NCBI RefSeq assembly: GCF_023715615.1
Contig: NZ_JAMBOM010000007.1
Location: 1-64,000, forward strand
Length of the DNA: 64,000 nt
Direction: 5' to 3'
Origin: Sporosarcina aquimarina
GTDB taxonomy: Bacteria > Bacillota > Bacilli > Bacillales_A > Planococcaceae
Within the stretch, counting starts at the first letter, position 1, and each line of letters begins with the position of its first letter. Of this stretch, positions 25,644-35,224 are shown one piece after another. The notes under the pieces are model-generated. The model searched no databases, had not been told where the DNA came from, and saw only the letters and a program-made list of their open reading frames with translations. The translations under genes were made by a program, and so were the position numbers.

Positions 25644-26861
25644 TTAAAGGAGGTCAAACTTTCCTTTTTTAAATGTAAGACCAGCACCACCGATTAAGTA
25701 AAGTGCACGGTTGTCGACCATTTTCTTCATAAAGGATGCTTTCTTCCCCGTCATCTTCTTACCGAAAGCCACTCCAATGGCATCGTTAGAACCAAGTGAA
25801 GCTATGCTTCCTTTCAAATCCGGAACGAATGCTTGAGTCGGTTGACCTTTCATAAGAGCGATCAAGTTATTCGCACACATGTCCCCTTGCTGCATCGCGA
25901 TTTGAGCAGTTGGAGGGTATGGACGGTTGATTTCTTCGTTGATCATCAAAGCACAGTCACCTACGATGAAGACATCATCGAATCCTGGAGCACGCAGATC
26001 TTTTTCTACTTTAACACGAGCACGCATGTTTTCAATGCCTGTCTCTTCAATCAAACGGTTACCGCGGACACCTGCTGCCCATACAACTGTACCAGCTTCG
26101 ATGAATTCAAATTCGTCGTCGCCTTTTTTCAGTTTAACACCTTCGGGAGTCGCTTCAACAACTGGCGTACCAATTGAGAATTCGATTCCTTTAGATTTCA
26201 ATTGACGAACTGCGTAATCAACCAATTCAGGGTCAAATCCTGGAAGGACCATAGGAGCTGCTTCTACACAAAGTACCTTTACTTTGTCAGCAGGTACATC
26301 GAACTCTTCACAAAGTTCCGGAATACGATCTCCGAGTTCACCAAGGAATTCAATGCCTGTAAATCCAGCGCCTCCGACAATAATCGTTAGACGACTGTCT
26401 GCCTTCACTTCTTCAAGAGACCAAGTTGCAAACTGGTATTCAATATGCTCACGGATTTGACGCGCTGCCTTTACGTTTGCAATCGAAAGTGCATACTTAT
26501 CAAGACCTGGAATTCCAAATGTTTCTCCTTCGAATCCGAGTCCGATGACTAAGTAATCATATGTATGCTGTCCAGCTGATGAAGTAACCATTTTAGCTTT
26601 AACGTCAATTGCTTCAACTTCAGCTTTCACAAATTTCACTTTGTCTTGCTGAATCACACGACTAATCGGATAACGAACTTGTTCAGGCTTCAAAGTACCT
26701 GCTGCCGCTTCATGAAGCCAAGTAGATTCATAGTGGTAATCATTTTTGTTAATAAGAATAATTTCAGCATCGTCTACGCCAAGGGATTTCTGTAGATTCA
26801 CAATAGTTGCTAATCCACCATAACCAGCACCTAAAACGAGGATTGTAGGTCTTTTTTTCAC
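25644..26861 (-). CDS. yumB: Type II NADH dehydrogenase (YumB)
   Basis: A 405-residue FAD pyridine-nucleotide oxidoreductase from the GTG at 26861, with AAGGTGG about 11 nt upstream. A longer in-frame GTG at 26912 adds 17 residues with no homologous look. It has the FAD motif [27 protein letters not shown] near residue 45, the NADH-binding [18 protein letters not shown], and [11 protein letters not shown] near 300. The C-terminal KKGKFDLL matches YumB rather than Ndh/YjlD. It is expected to oxidise NADH and pass electrons to quinone at the membrane, or to act as a YumB/YumC-type reductase. Confidence 0.85.
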   Translation of the reverse strand: MKKRPTILVLGAGYGGLATIVNLQKSLGVDDAEIILINKNDYHYESTWLHEAAAGTLKPEQVRYPISRVIQQDKVKFVKAEVEAIDVKAKMVTSSAGQHTYDYLVIGLGFEGETFGIPGLDKYALSIANVKAARQIREHIEYQFATWSLEEVKADSRLTIIVGGAGFTGIEFLGELGDRIPELCEEFDVPADKVKVLCVEAAPMVLPGFDPELVDYAVRQLKSKGIEFSIGTPVVEATPEGVKLKKGDDEFEFIEAGTVVWAAGVRGNRLIEETGIENMRARVKVEKDLRAPGFDDVFIVGDCALMINEEINRPYPPTAQIAMQQGDMCANNLIALMKGQPTQAFVPDLKGSIASLGSNDAIGVAFGKKMTGKKASFMKKMVDNRALYLIGGAGLTFKKGKFDLL

Positions 26862-27112
26862 GGGAATCGGTTCCACCTTTTCTTGTATGATGTGCCGGTT
26901 TGTAAAAATCACGTGATTCCTACAATCCAGCGTTTATTATTTATATTCCTCATTCATAGTAGCCTTTTTGACCTGCTATTTCAATAGCTTATTAGGAATA
27001 TAATCGGACATAATGAAATAACGTCATAGTGTCTCCATAAACTCGTAAAAAAATTCCAACAAACCGAACGATCCCCCTAGTAATTGGTTGACGAGACTAA
27101 TTTCTGTGAAAT

Positions 27113-27168
27113 CATAAAAAAATCTCTTGAAAGGTCATGTTCTAATCCATGTCCTTCAAGAGATCTTA
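27113..27168 (-). terminator. Terminator after yutM
   Basis: On the minus strand ATCTCTTGAAGGACATG pairs with CATGACCTTTCAAGAGAT, followed by a run of seven T. The 26862-27112 stretch between it and yumB has no other feature I can support. Confidence 0.88.
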
Positions 27169-27218
27169 TTTAAGCTTTCATAAGTTGTAAGTATAACAAA
27201 ACGATTTTCTAGGGCGTA

Positions 27219-27584
27219 TTAATCACAGCTTGCAGGAGTTCCTGCTTTCTTCGCTGTTCTAAATGACGTCCCACACCCACATGATGCGATGGCATTTGGA
27301 TTTTCGATGGTAAATCCGCCACCCATCAATGATTCTTTATAGTCGATTTCTGTACCTGCTAATATATCCGTATCCTCAGAAGACACGACAATCTTTACTC
27401 CGTGCAATTCCAAAAGCTGATCTGACGCATGTTGTTCTGCATCAAATCCCATTCCGTACGTAAGACCACTGCACCCTCCACCGTTGACAGAAACACGTAG
27501 AAAAGATCCTTGTTCCCCATTATGCTCCATCATTTCTTTAACTCGGTAGGCAGCTGCTTCAGATAAGTTGAGTAGTTGTGTCAT
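27219..27584 (-). CDS. yutM: HesB/IscA-type iron-sulfur carrier (YutM/ErpA-like)
   Basis: A 121-residue A-type carrier with the three conserved cysteines: one in NGGGCSGLTYGMGFD (about 31-45) and two in the C-terminal SCGCGTSF (about 101-108). It holds Fe-S clusters and passes them to apoproteins. It fits with nfuA nearby and the suf operon in the same window. It is monocistronic with AGGAGGG upstream and its own terminator, and is divergent from the DUF2225 gene. Confidence 0.92.
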   Translation of the reverse strand: MTQLLNLSEAAAYRVKEMMEHNGEQGSFLRVSVNGGGCSGLTYGMGFDAEQHASDQLLELHGVKIVVSSEDTDILAGTEIDYKESLMGGGFTIENPNAIASCGCGTSFRTAKKAGTPASCD

Positions 27585-27703
27585 CTATTTCCCTCCTAAG
27601 TAATATTAATCATATCAATGTTGTAAATTGTAATGCAATGAAACCCACTTGTTCTATAAAGTTTTGCTATAATAGGTAAGGAAGCACGAAAGGGTGGTGC
27701 AGT

Positions 27704-28381
27704 ATGGAAATTACCCCATTTTATGACAAAAAGTTAGTTTGCTTGAATTGTAAAGAATCTTTTACAACGACTCGAGTTCGTTCACGCTTTGCAAGGGTTG
27801 CTTCTACGGATAGTGATTTCAAACCCAACTACGTGGACAGCGATGTGAATCCTCTCTTTTATAATATCGCTGTATGCCCTTCTTGCGGTTTCTCGTTCAC
27901 CGATGATTTTGCACCCTATTTTGCACCAGGAGCGAAAGAACAAATTGCTACAGTTATTACTGCTGGATGGAAACCCCATTCTCTAGGTGGCGAGCGCACT
28001 ATTGAAGATGCTATCGCGGCTTACAAGCTAGGCTATTTAAGTGCAATAGTAAAAAAAGAGAAATCACTTACAACAGCTGGAATTACGCTGAGAACCGCTT
28101 GGCTCTATCGAATCTTGGAAAATCAGGAAGAAGAGCATCGGTTCTTAACACTTGCAAGAAATTTGTATGAAGAAGCCTATTCAGCAGATGATCACGTTGG
28201 CACCCAAATGTCAGAATTGCGTGTTCTCTACATGGTTGCCGAGTTGTCATGGCGTGTGGGTGATCGAGAAAAAGCTGTTCTATATTTCTCGAAGATAATT
28301 GAGGCGCAAAGGACTTCCACTGAACCTCAGCTTATTGAAATGGCAAAAGAGCGATGGCAAGAAATACGAGAAGAAAAATAA
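27704..28381 (+). CDS. DUF2225 family zinc-ribbon/TPR-like protein
   Basis: A 225-residue protein. The N-terminus has two CxxC pairs (VCLNCKESF near residue 12 and VCPSCGFSF near 64) forming a probable zinc ribbon, with RVRSRFARVASTDSDF between them, the DUF2225 hallmark. The C-terminal half is helical and TPR-like (about 100-220). Function unknown. A weak GGAACGG/CCGTTCC hairpin follows at 28386-28412, in front of the convergent nfuA. Confidence 0.85.
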   Translation: MEITPFYDKKLVCLNCKESFTTTRVRSRFARVASTDSDFKPNYVDSDVNPLFYNIAVCPSCGFSFTDDFAPYFAPGAKEQIATVITAGWKPHSLGGERTIEDAIAAYKLGYLSAIVKKEKSLTTAGITLRTAWLYRILENQEEEHRFLTLARNLYEEAYSADDHVGTQMSELRVLYMVAELSWRVGDREKAVLYFSKIIEAQRTSTEPQLIEMAKERWQEIREEK

Positions 28382-28428
28382 AACAGGAACGGACACATTT
28401 GGCCCGTTCCCGCGAAGCCAAATGGCCC

Positions 28429-28665
28429 TTAGAAAACTTGTTCTACTTCTACAACACCGGGAACCTCTTCAAGAAGAGCACGCTCAATACCGGCTTTCAA
28501 TGTAATTGTGGAGCTTGGGCACGTACCACATGCGCCTAGCAGACGTAACTTTACAATTCCGTCCTCCACATCGATAAGTTCACAGTCACCACCATCACGT
28601 AAGAGGAACGGACGTAATTTATTCAACACTTCTTGAACGGATTCGTTCATCGTTGCTTCTGTCAT
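28429..28665 (-). CDS. nfuA: NifU-like scaffold/carrier (NfuA, YutI type)
   Basis: A 78-residue protein consisting only of the NifU C-terminal domain: [20 protein letters not shown], then the cluster-binding CxxC in [20 protein letters not shown] (about 45-64). It carries Fe-S clusters to client enzymes. It is shorter at the N-terminus than B. subtilis YutI but the domain is complete. It is divergent from yuzD, the same neighbour as in B. subtilis. Confidence 0.92.
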   Translation of the reverse strand: MTEATMNESVQEVLNKLRPFLLRDGGDCELIDVEDGIVKLRLLGACGTCPSSTITLKAGIERALLEEVPGVVEVEQVF

Positions 28666-28747
28666 AAGTTTTAAACTCCCCTTTCCTTATAGTTATTATA
28701 AACTGGATCGCAAAAAAAATCCAATAGAGAATCAGGAGGCGTTAGCT

Positions 28748-29077
28748 ATGAAAGCTAAACACGTTACAGTAGAAGTATACGGTGCAGAGGTTGTTTGTGC
28801 AAGTTGTGTGAACGCGCCGACTTCAAAAGATACATATGAATGGCTAGATGCTGCCATTCAACGAAAATATCCAAATCATCCATTTGAGATTGTTTATATC
28901 GATATTGAGTCCTTTATTGAAAACGATCGGCAACGCAAGCTGGCTGAACAAGTAAAAGAAGAGGAGTTTTTCTATCCACTTGTACTTGTGAACGAAGAAG
29001 TGATTGGTGAAGGCTATATTCAATTAAAACCCATTTTCAATGAACTTGAAAAACATGGCTTCATTTCAGCTAGTTGA
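28748..29077 (+). CDS. yuzD: YuzD family thioredoxin-like protein (DUF1462)
   Basis: A 109-residue protein with an N-terminal strand then VCASCVNAPTSKDTYEWL (about 18-35), a CxxC motif in a thioredoxin-like setting, and FEIVYIDIES. It matches the YuzD family by pattern and by location between nfuA and yutJ. Likely a redox or Fe-S related accessory protein, but no activity is established. GGAGG precedes the ATG. Confidence 0.85.
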   Translation: MKAKHVTVEVYGAEVVCASCVNAPTSKDTYEWLDAAIQRKYPNHPFEIVYIDIESFIENDRQRKLAEQVKEEEFFYPLVLVNEEVIGEGYIQLKPIFNELEKHGFISAS

Positions 29078-29123
29078 GTGATAATACTTATTTTGTAATT
29101 GAGAACTTAGGCTCATCCATTTT

Positions 29124-29176
29124 ACAAACAAAAGCGTGTATGGCAGCATATTTCTGCCTTACACGCTTTTGTTTAA
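29124..29176. terminator. Bidirectional terminator between yuzD and yutJ
   Basis: AAACAAAAGCGTGTA(TG)GGCAG and CTGCCTTACACGCTTTTGTTT form a long stem between the two convergent genes. Confidence 0.9.
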
Positions 29177-29181
29177 TTTAC

Positions 29182-30246
29182 TTAACCATTATGCCATTTG
29201 TACATCCAGAGAACTCCAGATTTCAACAATCGTGCAATTCTTCCTGTTACCGTGCGATCTGCCAAGTACGCAAATCCTTGTTTTTTACCAAGAGACCCCA
29301 TAAAACCTTTGAGCTTGATCTCCGGCATTGTCTCAGGCAGCGTTTCACCATTCCACGTATGTTTGAGTACAGTAACAATCTGCTCTGCTTGTCCTTCTGC
29401 CAACTGTGCGCTTGGAGCATGAGGAAGTGCAGCGATGTCCCCTACGACATATACATCTTCATAGCCAGGAATCTGATGGTACTGATTCAACACAATACGG
29501 TTTGATTTGTCTTTTTCTACATCTAATTCCCGAACTACTTTAGTCGGTTGAATACCAGCCGTCCATACTACTGCGTCCACAGCAATTTGGTCCTCATGGT
29601 TATGAAGTAGATTCATTTCAACTTTAGTAATATTTGAGTTTGCAATGACATCCACATCGTTTTTGGCAAACCAACTTTGGATGTAATTACTCAGACGCTC
29701 CGGGAAGTCACGTAAAATACGCGGACCTCTATCGAATAGTTTGATATTCAAATCTGAGCGACTTTCTCTCAATTCACTTGCTAGTTCGATGCCACTTAGA
29801 CCCGCACCGACAATTCCAACAGTCGCACCGCCATTTAAATTCAAAAGCTTTTTGTACGTTTCACGGGATTGACCAATCGTTTGAATGCTGTACGTAAATT
29901 CGTCAGCACCTGGCACGTCGTGATAATTATCTTCACAACCTAGGCCGATGACAAGTTGGTCGTAGTCTAGCTGTCTTCCATCTGTAAGTAAGACACACTT
30001 TTCCCCGACTTCAATTCCTGCAATCTCTCCTTCAACTACTTTCAAGCGTTCATGTGTCGGTAGTGCAACACGCACTTCGCTATCTGGGACAGTACCTGAA
30101 GCGAGTGCATAGAATTCTGTTTTTAAACTGTGGAATGAGGTGCGGTCTACTAATGTCACTTCTACATCTGCGGGTAAGTTATTCAGTACGCGCAGTAAAA
30201 TTCGCATATTACCGTAACCGGCACCTAATAATAGCAATTTTTTCAT
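29182..30246 (-). CDS. yutJ: NADH dehydrogenase-like flavoprotein (YutJ)
   Basis: A 354-residue two-dinucleotide-binding flavoprotein. The N-terminal FAD motif [14 protein letters not shown] lies at residues 4-17, an NAD-binding [19 protein letters not shown] near 143-161, and [16 protein letters not shown] near 275-290. It is shorter than Ndh and YumB and lacks the membrane-attachment tail of classical NDH-2. It matches YutJ by length and by its yuzD/yuzB neighbours. The electron acceptor is unknown. Confidence 0.88.
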   Translation of the reverse strand: MKKLLLLGAGYGNMRILLRVLNNLPADVEVTLVDRTSFHSLKTEFYALASGTVPDSEVRVALPTHERLKVVEGEIAGIEVGEKCVLLTDGRQLDYDQLVIGLGCEDNYHDVPGADEFTYSIQTIGQSRETYKKLLNLNGGATVGIVGAGLSGIELASELRESRSDLNIKLFDRGPRILRDFPERLSNYIQSWFAKNDVDVIANSNITKVEMNLLHNHEDQIAVDAVVWTAGIQPTKVVRELDVEKDKSNRIVLNQYHQIPGYEDVYVVGDIAALPHAPSAQLAEGQAEQIVTVLKHTWNGETLPETMPEIKLKGFMGSLGKKQGFAYLADRTVTGRIARLLKSGVLWMYKWHNG

Positions 30247-30385
30247 GATAGTCTCCTTTGTCCGAGAGATTTCCGTTTTTTCCTCACGTATGAGTATAAC
30301 AGTATGTGACGTTCTTCACAATAAGGCAAGGACTTTGACGAGTAAAGAAAAAAAGAGTACGATCGTACAAGGTGAGGTGATGGGT

Positions 30386-30622
30386 GTGAACCCGATAGTT
30401 GAGTTTTGCATTAGTAATTTAGCCAATGGTTCTCAAGAGACACTGGAAGCACTTGAGAAGGATCCGAATCTGGATGTTTTGGAATATGGGTGTCTTAGTT
30501 ATTGCACCAAGTGTGTAGAGTCCCTGTATGCTCTAGTGAACGGAGAAGTAGTCGAAGCGGATACCCCCGCTGAGCTGACCGAGAAGATTTACGAGTTCAT
30601 AGAAGAGAATCCTCTCTTTTAA
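30386..30622 (+). CDS. yuzB: YuzB family protein (DUF1450)
   Basis: A 78-residue protein from the GTG at 30386, which has a GGTGAGGTG site at good spacing; the ATG at 30380 would sit directly on that site. It contains [15 protein letters not shown] and [10 protein letters not shown] (about 35-44), the cysteine pattern of the YuzB/DUF1450 family, and ends EENPLF. Function unknown; the thioredoxin/ferredoxin-like cysteines suggest redox or metal binding. It is divergent from yutJ, as in B. subtilis. Confidence 0.88.
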   Translation: MNPIVEFCISNLANGSQETLEALEKDPNLDVLEYGCLSYCTKCVESLYALVNGEVVEADTPAELTEKIYEFIEENPLF

Positions 30623-30629
30623 AATAAGA

Positions 30630-30672
30630 AAATACGAAAGGACTTGTCCGGTTTTTGGGCAAGTCCTTTTGT
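30630..30672. terminator. Terminator after yuzB
   Basis: AAAGGACTTGTCC and GGGCAAGTCCTTTT pair around a short loop with flanking A and T runs. It serves yuzB and may also serve yutF on the opposite strand. Confidence 0.88.
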
Positions 30673-30733
30673 TGTATTCTACTACCTAGGAGCATGTTTC
30701 CCTATACTACTAAAAACCATATAAAAGAAGCTT

Positions 30734-31504
30734 TTAACTTTCAACATTCCATTCAGCTAGCGTTTTAAACATATACGTCGGATGTTCCAGTTTGGCTAGC
30801 ACTTCATCTAATGCCGTGACGCCGCCTTGGAGATGGATGGTATCAATGCCGAAACGAATGCCTGATAGAATATCCGTTTCATAATTGTCGCCGATCATAA
30901 TCATCTCTTGTTTGCTTGCTCCACTTTGTTGTTGGATGAATTCTAGCATGTACGATTGTGGCTTACCGAGTATCATCGGTGCAACGCCAGTTGAGGCTTT
31001 TACCAGTTCAATGAATGCACCGTTGCCAGGTACCAGTCCAAGTTCGTTAGGCAGCGCAAGATCACCATTTGTTGCTAAAAAGTGCGCGCCATTTCGGATA
31101 GACAAACAAGCCGTCGCTAATTTGTTGTATGTAATTTCGTGGTCAATTCCCATGATTACAATGTCACCGTCAGCTTCGACAAGTCTAATTCCCTCGTTTA
31201 ATAACGCTTCCCGTAATCCCGATTCACCAATCATTTGAACTGACTTCCCTACATAGTGTTGTGCGCAATACTTAGCACTGGCAATCGCAGAAGTCATGAT
31301 CTGTTTCTCTGTCGTTTCAACACCGAGCAACTTCAGTTTTTGCTGTTGTTCCAGCCCTGTTCGTGAAGAGTTATTCGTGATGAAATAAGGTTCGATTCCT
31401 GATTGCTGTAACGTTCTGATGAAAGCAATCGACTCTGGAATTGCTTGGCTCCCTTTATAGACAGTGCCATCCAGGTCCAAGCATATCGCTTTATAACGTT
31501 CCAT
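30734..31504 (-). CDS. yutF: HAD-IIA sugar-phosphate phosphatase (YutF/NagD-like)
   Basis: A 256-residue HAD hydrolase. Motif I is CLDLDGTVYKG (Asp near 10 and 12), motif II FITNNSSRTG (about 41-50), then a C2-type cap domain. Motif III/IV are LGKPQSYMLEFI and MIGDNYETDILSGI (about 197-213). It dephosphorylates sugar phosphates or nucleotides in the cytosol. It overlaps yutE by 14 nt, so the two are translationally coupled in a yutD-yutE-yutF run. Confidence 0.92.
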   Translation of the reverse strand: MERYKAICLDLDGTVYKGSQAIPESIAFIRTLQQSGIEPYFITNNSSRTGLEQQQKLKLLGVETTEKQIMTSAIASAKYCAQHYVGKSVQMIGESGLREALLNEGIRLVEADGDIVIMGIDHEITYNKLATACLSIRNGAHFLATNGDLALPNELGLVPGNGAFIELVKASTGVAPMILGKPQSYMLEFIQQQSGASKQEMIMIGDNYETDILSGIRFGIDTIHLQGGVTALDEVLAKLEHPTYMFKTLAEWNVES

Positions 31505-31955
31505 GTGGTGAATCCTCTGGAAGGAATGCAGAGACCGGTCCCAATTCGTTTTCCAAATACGTTAACACACAGCTAGGAAACTTTTCGAGTGAAGAGAAGC
31601 TCGCCTGAATAGTTTTCTCTACTTCCCCTAAATCGACTTTCATGAAGTCACGGACAAGCATTTTTCGTAATTTAATTAGTTCTTTTAGTGGTTGCTCCAT
31701 CTCTTTATCGATTACTTTTTCGTCTTCCATAATATCGACAATGTCTTCGTAACTGCCTGGATCGCGCATGATAAACCCATCAATCATGGAGTTCCCTACA
31801 TCAATAATTGACTCAATGATGTTTTGTGCGATTCGTTCAAGTGCCAACGTCTTCAGCGCACTATCTTGCCAGTTAGATTCACTTGAAAATTGCGCAAGAA
31901 GTTCTTCCATATAAGTGAGTGTCTCACTAATTTTTTTCCGGTCAATAAAATACAT
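31491..31955 (-). CDS. yutE: DUF86 protein (YutE, HepT-like without the toxin motif)
   Basis: A 154-residue helical protein of the DUF86 group: FIDRKKISETLTYMEEL at the start, LALERIAQNIIESIIDVGN in the middle. HepT toxins end with an R-x4-H-x-Y motif; here the region reads LRKMLVRDFMKVD, with no His and no Tyr, so the RNase/AMPylation-target chemistry is probably absent. No MNT-type nucleotidyltransferase antitoxin gene is adjacent. The stable synteny (yutD-yutE-yutF) argues for a housekeeping role. Confidence 0.82.
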   Translation of the reverse strand: MYFIDRKKISETLTYMEELLAQFSSESNWQDSALKTLALERIAQNIIESIIDVGNSMIDGFIMRDPGSYEDIVDIMEDEKVIDKEMEQPLKELIKLRKMLVRDFMKVDLGEVEKTIQASFSSLEKFPSCVLTYLENELGPVSAFLPEDSPHGTL

Positions 31956-32043
31956 GATAGTTCCTCCTCAAATGTCTTCGTGTAAAGAACATGCTGAAAC
32001 GGACGTCACAGAGAATTCTCCAAGACGCCCGAATGGAAAGAGA

Positions 32044-32409
32044 TTATGACGTTTGCGGAATTTCTTCTGTAACAGGTAATGGTAATTCCTGTTTCTCATC
32101 AGAATTCGCTTGTTCCTTCTTCACTTTCCCTACCTTTTTCATTATAAAATGGGCACAGCCAAAATTGCAGTATTCGTATAGATAATCTTGCAATGTGCTA
32201 ATTTTCGTTTCGTAAGTGGCTTTCGCGTTACGATCCTCAAAAAAGCCTTTAAGACGGAGTTGTCCATAACCCCAGTCTCCGAGAATATAATCATATTTCA
32301 ACAGAATTTCACTGTAACGACTCAAAAGTGCTTCGCTGTCAAAACCTTCACGATAGTTTTCGATAATCTCGAATTCATACTGATCCAACGTAATTAGTCG
32401 TTCTGTCAT
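32044..32409 (-). CDS. yutD: YutD family protein (DUF1027)
   Basis: A 121-residue protein with an alpha/beta domain: YEFEIIENYREGFDSEALLSRYSEILLKYDYILGDWGYGQLRLKGF spans about 8-53 and is the YutD signature. CNFGCAHFIMKK (about 83-94) contributes two Cys and a His. The C-terminus is charged and disordered. Function unknown; conserved across Bacillales in this context, downstream of lipA by 6 nt. Confidence 0.87.
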   Translation of the reverse strand: MTERLITLDQYEFEIIENYREGFDSEALLSRYSEILLKYDYILGDWGYGQLRLKGFFEDRNAKATYETKISTLQDYLYEYCNFGCAHFIMKKVGKVKKEQANSDEKQELPLPVTEEIPQTS

Positions 32410-32415
32410 GTCGAC

Positions 32416-33378
32416 TCAGCCTTTCACAGTCAAGGATTCAAGCATCTCTTCGCCTCTACGTTGACGCTCTTTCGCCGCTGCATTCACTTGCTCATCTGCA
32501 TGATAACTTGAACGAACGAGTGGGCCTGATTGGCAATGTGAAAAGCCTTTACTCATCGCAATCTCAAAGAGTTCTTTGAATTCCTTTGGCGTGTAATATT
32601 TTTGTACAGTTAAATGCTTTTTACTTGGTTGTAAGTATTGACCAATAGACATAATGTCCACTTGGTTTGCACGTAAATCATCCATTGTTTCTAAAATCTC
32701 TTCCCACGTCTCGCCAACACCTAGCATAATCGATGATTTTGTAGGAATTTCTGGATGCATTTCTTTTGCACGACGAAGTAATTCTAACGAGCGATCATAC
32801 TTAGCTCGAGCTCTAACTCTCGGTGTTAACCGTCTTACTGTTTCAATATTGTGATTCAAAATATCCGGTTTTGCATCCATTAACCGTTTAATATTATCAT
32901 ACTCTCCTCCCATATCAGAAGGAAGTACTTCGACTGTTGCAAATGGATTTTTTCTACGAATTGCACGAATCGTTTCTGCGAAGACACCAGAACCACCATC
33001 TTTTTGGTCATCCCGTGCAACTGCAGTTACAACGACATGCTTTAAATTCATTAATGCGACTGAATCAGCCACACGTTCTGGTTCTGCTAAATCGAGTTCA
33101 GTTGGCAATCCTGTTTTAACGGCACAAAAACGGCAGGCACGTGTACACGTATCTCCAAGAATCATGAATGTAGCTGTACGGCGCTCTCCCCAGCATTCAT
33201 GAATATTCGGACACCGTGCTTCCTCACAAACTGTATGAAGATTTTTTTCACGCATCAATTTTTTTAAATCGGTATAGTTTTCGTTTGTATTCAACTTGAT
33301 TTTCAGCCAATCCGGTTTACGGATATGCTCTTTTTTATTGTCCACCCCTGGTTTGCAAGACAAAGTTTTCAGCTCCAT
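32416..33378 (-). CDS. lipA: Lipoyl synthase
   Basis: A 320-residue radical-SAM enzyme with both cluster motifs: the auxiliary cluster [13 protein letters not shown] (about 51-63) and the radical-[16 protein letters not shown] (about 77-89). A C-terminal serine ligand lies in [13 protein letters not shown] (near 292). It inserts sulfur into octanoyl chains to make lipoate for pyruvate dehydrogenase and for GcvH, which is also encoded in this window. It is slightly longer at the N-terminus than B. subtilis LipA; the ATG used has only a weak ribosome site, so the start is uncertain. It is first in a run with yutD. Confidence 0.95.
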   Translation of the reverse strand: MELKTLSCKPGVDNKKEHIRKPDWLKIKLNTNENYTDLKKLMREKNLHTVCEEARCPNIHECWGERRTATFMILGDTCTRACRFCAVKTGLPTELDLAEPERVADSVALMNLKHVVVTAVARDDQKDGGSGVFAETIRAIRRKNPFATVEVLPSDMGGEYDNIKRLMDAKPDILNHNIETVRRLTPRVRARAKYDRSLELLRRAKEMHPEIPTKSSIMLGVGETWEEILETMDDLRANQVDIMSIGQYLQPSKKHLTVQKYYTPKEFKELFEIAMSKGFSHCQSGPLVRSSYHADEQVNAAAKERQRRGEEMLESLTVKG

Positions 33379-33399
33379 TCCATATCAATTGAGTCTCAG

Positions 33400-33515
33400 C
33401 GGAATTACGTCTAGATTTCTCCAACGAGCCAGAAAAGCTCCCTAAAAAATCTGTGACATCCGCGGACCAACACGATGTCGGTCATGTAACCTGTGCCACA
33501 GGATGTGGCGCACTT
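33400..33515. other. Hairpin-rich region upstream of lipA
   Basis: Three dyads lie close together: GACATC/GATGTC (33455-33479), CCTGTG-C-CACAGG (33490-33502), which is nested with GTGCCACA/TGTGGCGCAC (33493-33513), and a looser AGATTT/AAATCT stem nearer lipA. They would lie in the lipA leader. No riboswitch class I know fits. It may be an intergenic repeat or a structured leader. The rest of the gap to livF (33516-33690) shows only a weak possible promoter. Confidence 0.4.
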
Positions 33516-33689
33516 AGGTTGCCTTCCTATTACTTCATTCAGTCCGTTTTATCTCCACAAAAAAAGTTTGCATTCATAGATGAGGAAGACTCCTGCTGAA
33601 TTTAGTTAAACGTTTACTGTTTCCCCCACTTCAATTAATGTAACATATATTCAGAAAGCGAACAACTTGATGCCTAAAGGGTTGTAACA

Positions 33690-33722
33690 AGAAAAGCGCC
33701 CGAAAAACGGACGCTTTTACTT
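33690..33722 (-). terminator. Terminator of the liv operon
   Basis: AAAAGCGTCCG and CGGGCGCTTTT form a stem closed by a T-rich loop after the livF stop, with a T run on the minus strand. Confidence 0.85.
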
Positions 33723-33737
33723 AGATACTTTAGTTGT

Positions 33738-34451
33738 TTAGTGACCGCCCAAATAGGCGTTTTTCACTTCTTCACTGGCTTGTAATTCAGCTGCAGTTCC
33801 CGATAAAATCACACGCCCCGTTTCAATTACGTATCCTCGATCCGCTATCGAAAGTGCGATATGTGCATTTTGTTCCACCAATAGTATCGTCGTTCCTGCA
33901 TTACTAATATCTTTAACTGTTTCAAAAATAGTTTTGACCATCAGTGGAGCGAGTCCCATAGATGGCTCATCTAATAGAAGTAACTTAGGACGTGCCATGA
34001 TTGCCCTTCCCATCGCAAGCATTTGCTGCTCCCCTCCTGAAAGCGTTCCAGCAGTTTGTTTGCGGCGTTCATACAATCTAGGGAAAATGCCATAGACTTT
34101 CTTGAGATCTTTGTTAATTTCACCTTTGTCTTTCCTCAAGTAGGCACCTAATTCAATATTCTCTTCTACCGTCATATCCGCGAAAACTCGTCTACCTTCT
34201 GGTACTTGAGAAACCCCCATTTTCACGATAGACTGAGCAGGTTTACCACTTATCAACGAGTCTTGATAATGGATCTTCCCTTCTTTTGGCTTCAACAAGC
34301 CAGATAACGTTTTCAGCAATGTACTCTTCCCTGCACCGTTAGCGCCAATAAGAGTGACGATTTCTCCTTCATTCACTTCCAAAGAAACCCCTTTTAATGC
34401 ATGGATGCTGCCGTAATAGACGTTCAAATCTTGGATGCTCAGCATGCTCAT
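33738..34451 (-). CDS. livF: Branched-chain amino acid ABC transporter ATP-binding protein
   Basis: A 237-residue ABC ATPase: Walker A GANGAGKSTLLK (about 34-45), signature LSGGEQQMLAMGRA (about 136-149), Walker B LLLLDEPSMGLAPL (about 155-168). The short size and the MGLAPL motif are typical of LivF. It powers uptake of Leu, Ile or Val with LivG, H, M and K. It overlaps livG by 4 nt and is last in the operon. Confidence 0.95.
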   Translation of the reverse strand: MSMLSIQDLNVYYGSIHALKGVSLEVNEGEIVTLIGANGAGKSTLLKTLSGLLKPKEGKIHYQDSLISGKPAQSIVKMGVSQVPEGRRVFADMTVEENIELGAYLRKDKGEINKDLKKVYGIFPRLYERRKQTAGTLSGGEQQMLAMGRAIMARPKLLLLDEPSMGLAPLMVKTIFETVKDISNAGTTILLVEQNAHIALSIADRGYVIETGRVILSGTAAELQASEEVKNAYLGGH

Positions 34452-35224
34452 ACAATTTCCTCCCCTAAATACGCTTCAATCACTTTTGGATTGTTCCGGA
34501 TTTCTTCAGGCGAACCTTCAGCTAAGAGTACACCATGGTCAAGAACGTAAATCCGTTCACAAATCCCCATCACCAAGTTCATATCATGTTCTATCAAAAG
34601 AATCGTCAATCCAAATTGCTTTCTGATAAAAGCGATTAGTTCCATCAGTTCTTTCGTTTCAAAAGGGTTCATCCCAGCTGCAGGTTCATCCAACAGTAAC
34701 AGATCAGGATTTGCTGCGAGTGCTCGAGCAATTTCTAGTCTACGTTGTTTCCCATATGGGAGATTTTTTGCAGTTTCGTCTTTATATTTATCAAGTTCGA
34801 ATATCTTCAAGAACTCCATCGCTTTGTTTTCCATCTCATGCTCATTTTTAAAATAAGAGGGCAAACGGAAAATTGAACTCATAACAGAATCATTCGCTAG
34901 GGAATGATAGGCAACCTTCACATTATCCAAAACAGAAAGTTCGTCGAATAACCTGATGTTTTGAAACGTTCGACTCATTCCTAAACGAGTTACTTTAAAG
35001 GGCGGCAGTCCATTAATTTTCTTCCCATCAAAGAAAATTTCACCCTCTGTTGGAACGTAAACACCTGTCAGCAAGTTAAAGCTAGTTGTTTTCCCTGCTC
35101 CATTCGGTCCGATCAATCCGACCAATTCACCTTTATTGATTTTCATGTTGAATCCAGAAACTGCTTTTAGCCCTCCGAATTGGATGCCTGCGCTTTGCAC
35201 ATCTAACAAAACATTATTGCTCAT
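34448..35224 (-). CDS. livG: Branched-chain amino acid ABC transporter ATP-binding protein
   Basis: A 258-residue ABC ATPase: Walker A GPNGAGKTTSFN (about 38-49), a LivG-type insertion GMSRTFQNIRLFDELSVLDN, signature LPYGKQRRLEIARAL, Walker B LLLLDEPAAGMNP. The C-terminal YVLDHGVLLAEGSPEEI, ending in YLGEE, is typical of LivG. It forms the ATPase heterodimer with LivF. It overlaps livM by 11 nt. Confidence 0.95.
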   Translation of the reverse strand: MSNNVLLDVQSAGIQFGGLKAVSGFNMKINKGELVGLIGPNGAGKTTSFNLLTGVYVPTEGEIFFDGKKINGLPPFKVTRLGMSRTFQNIRLFDELSVLDNVKVAYHSLANDSVMSSIFRLPSYFKNEHEMENKAMEFLKIFELDKYKDETAKNLPYGKQRRLEIARALAANPDLLLLDEPAAGMNPFETKELMELIAFIRKQFGLTILLIEHDMNLVMGICERIYVLDHGVLLAEGSPEEIRNNPKVIEAYLGEEIV

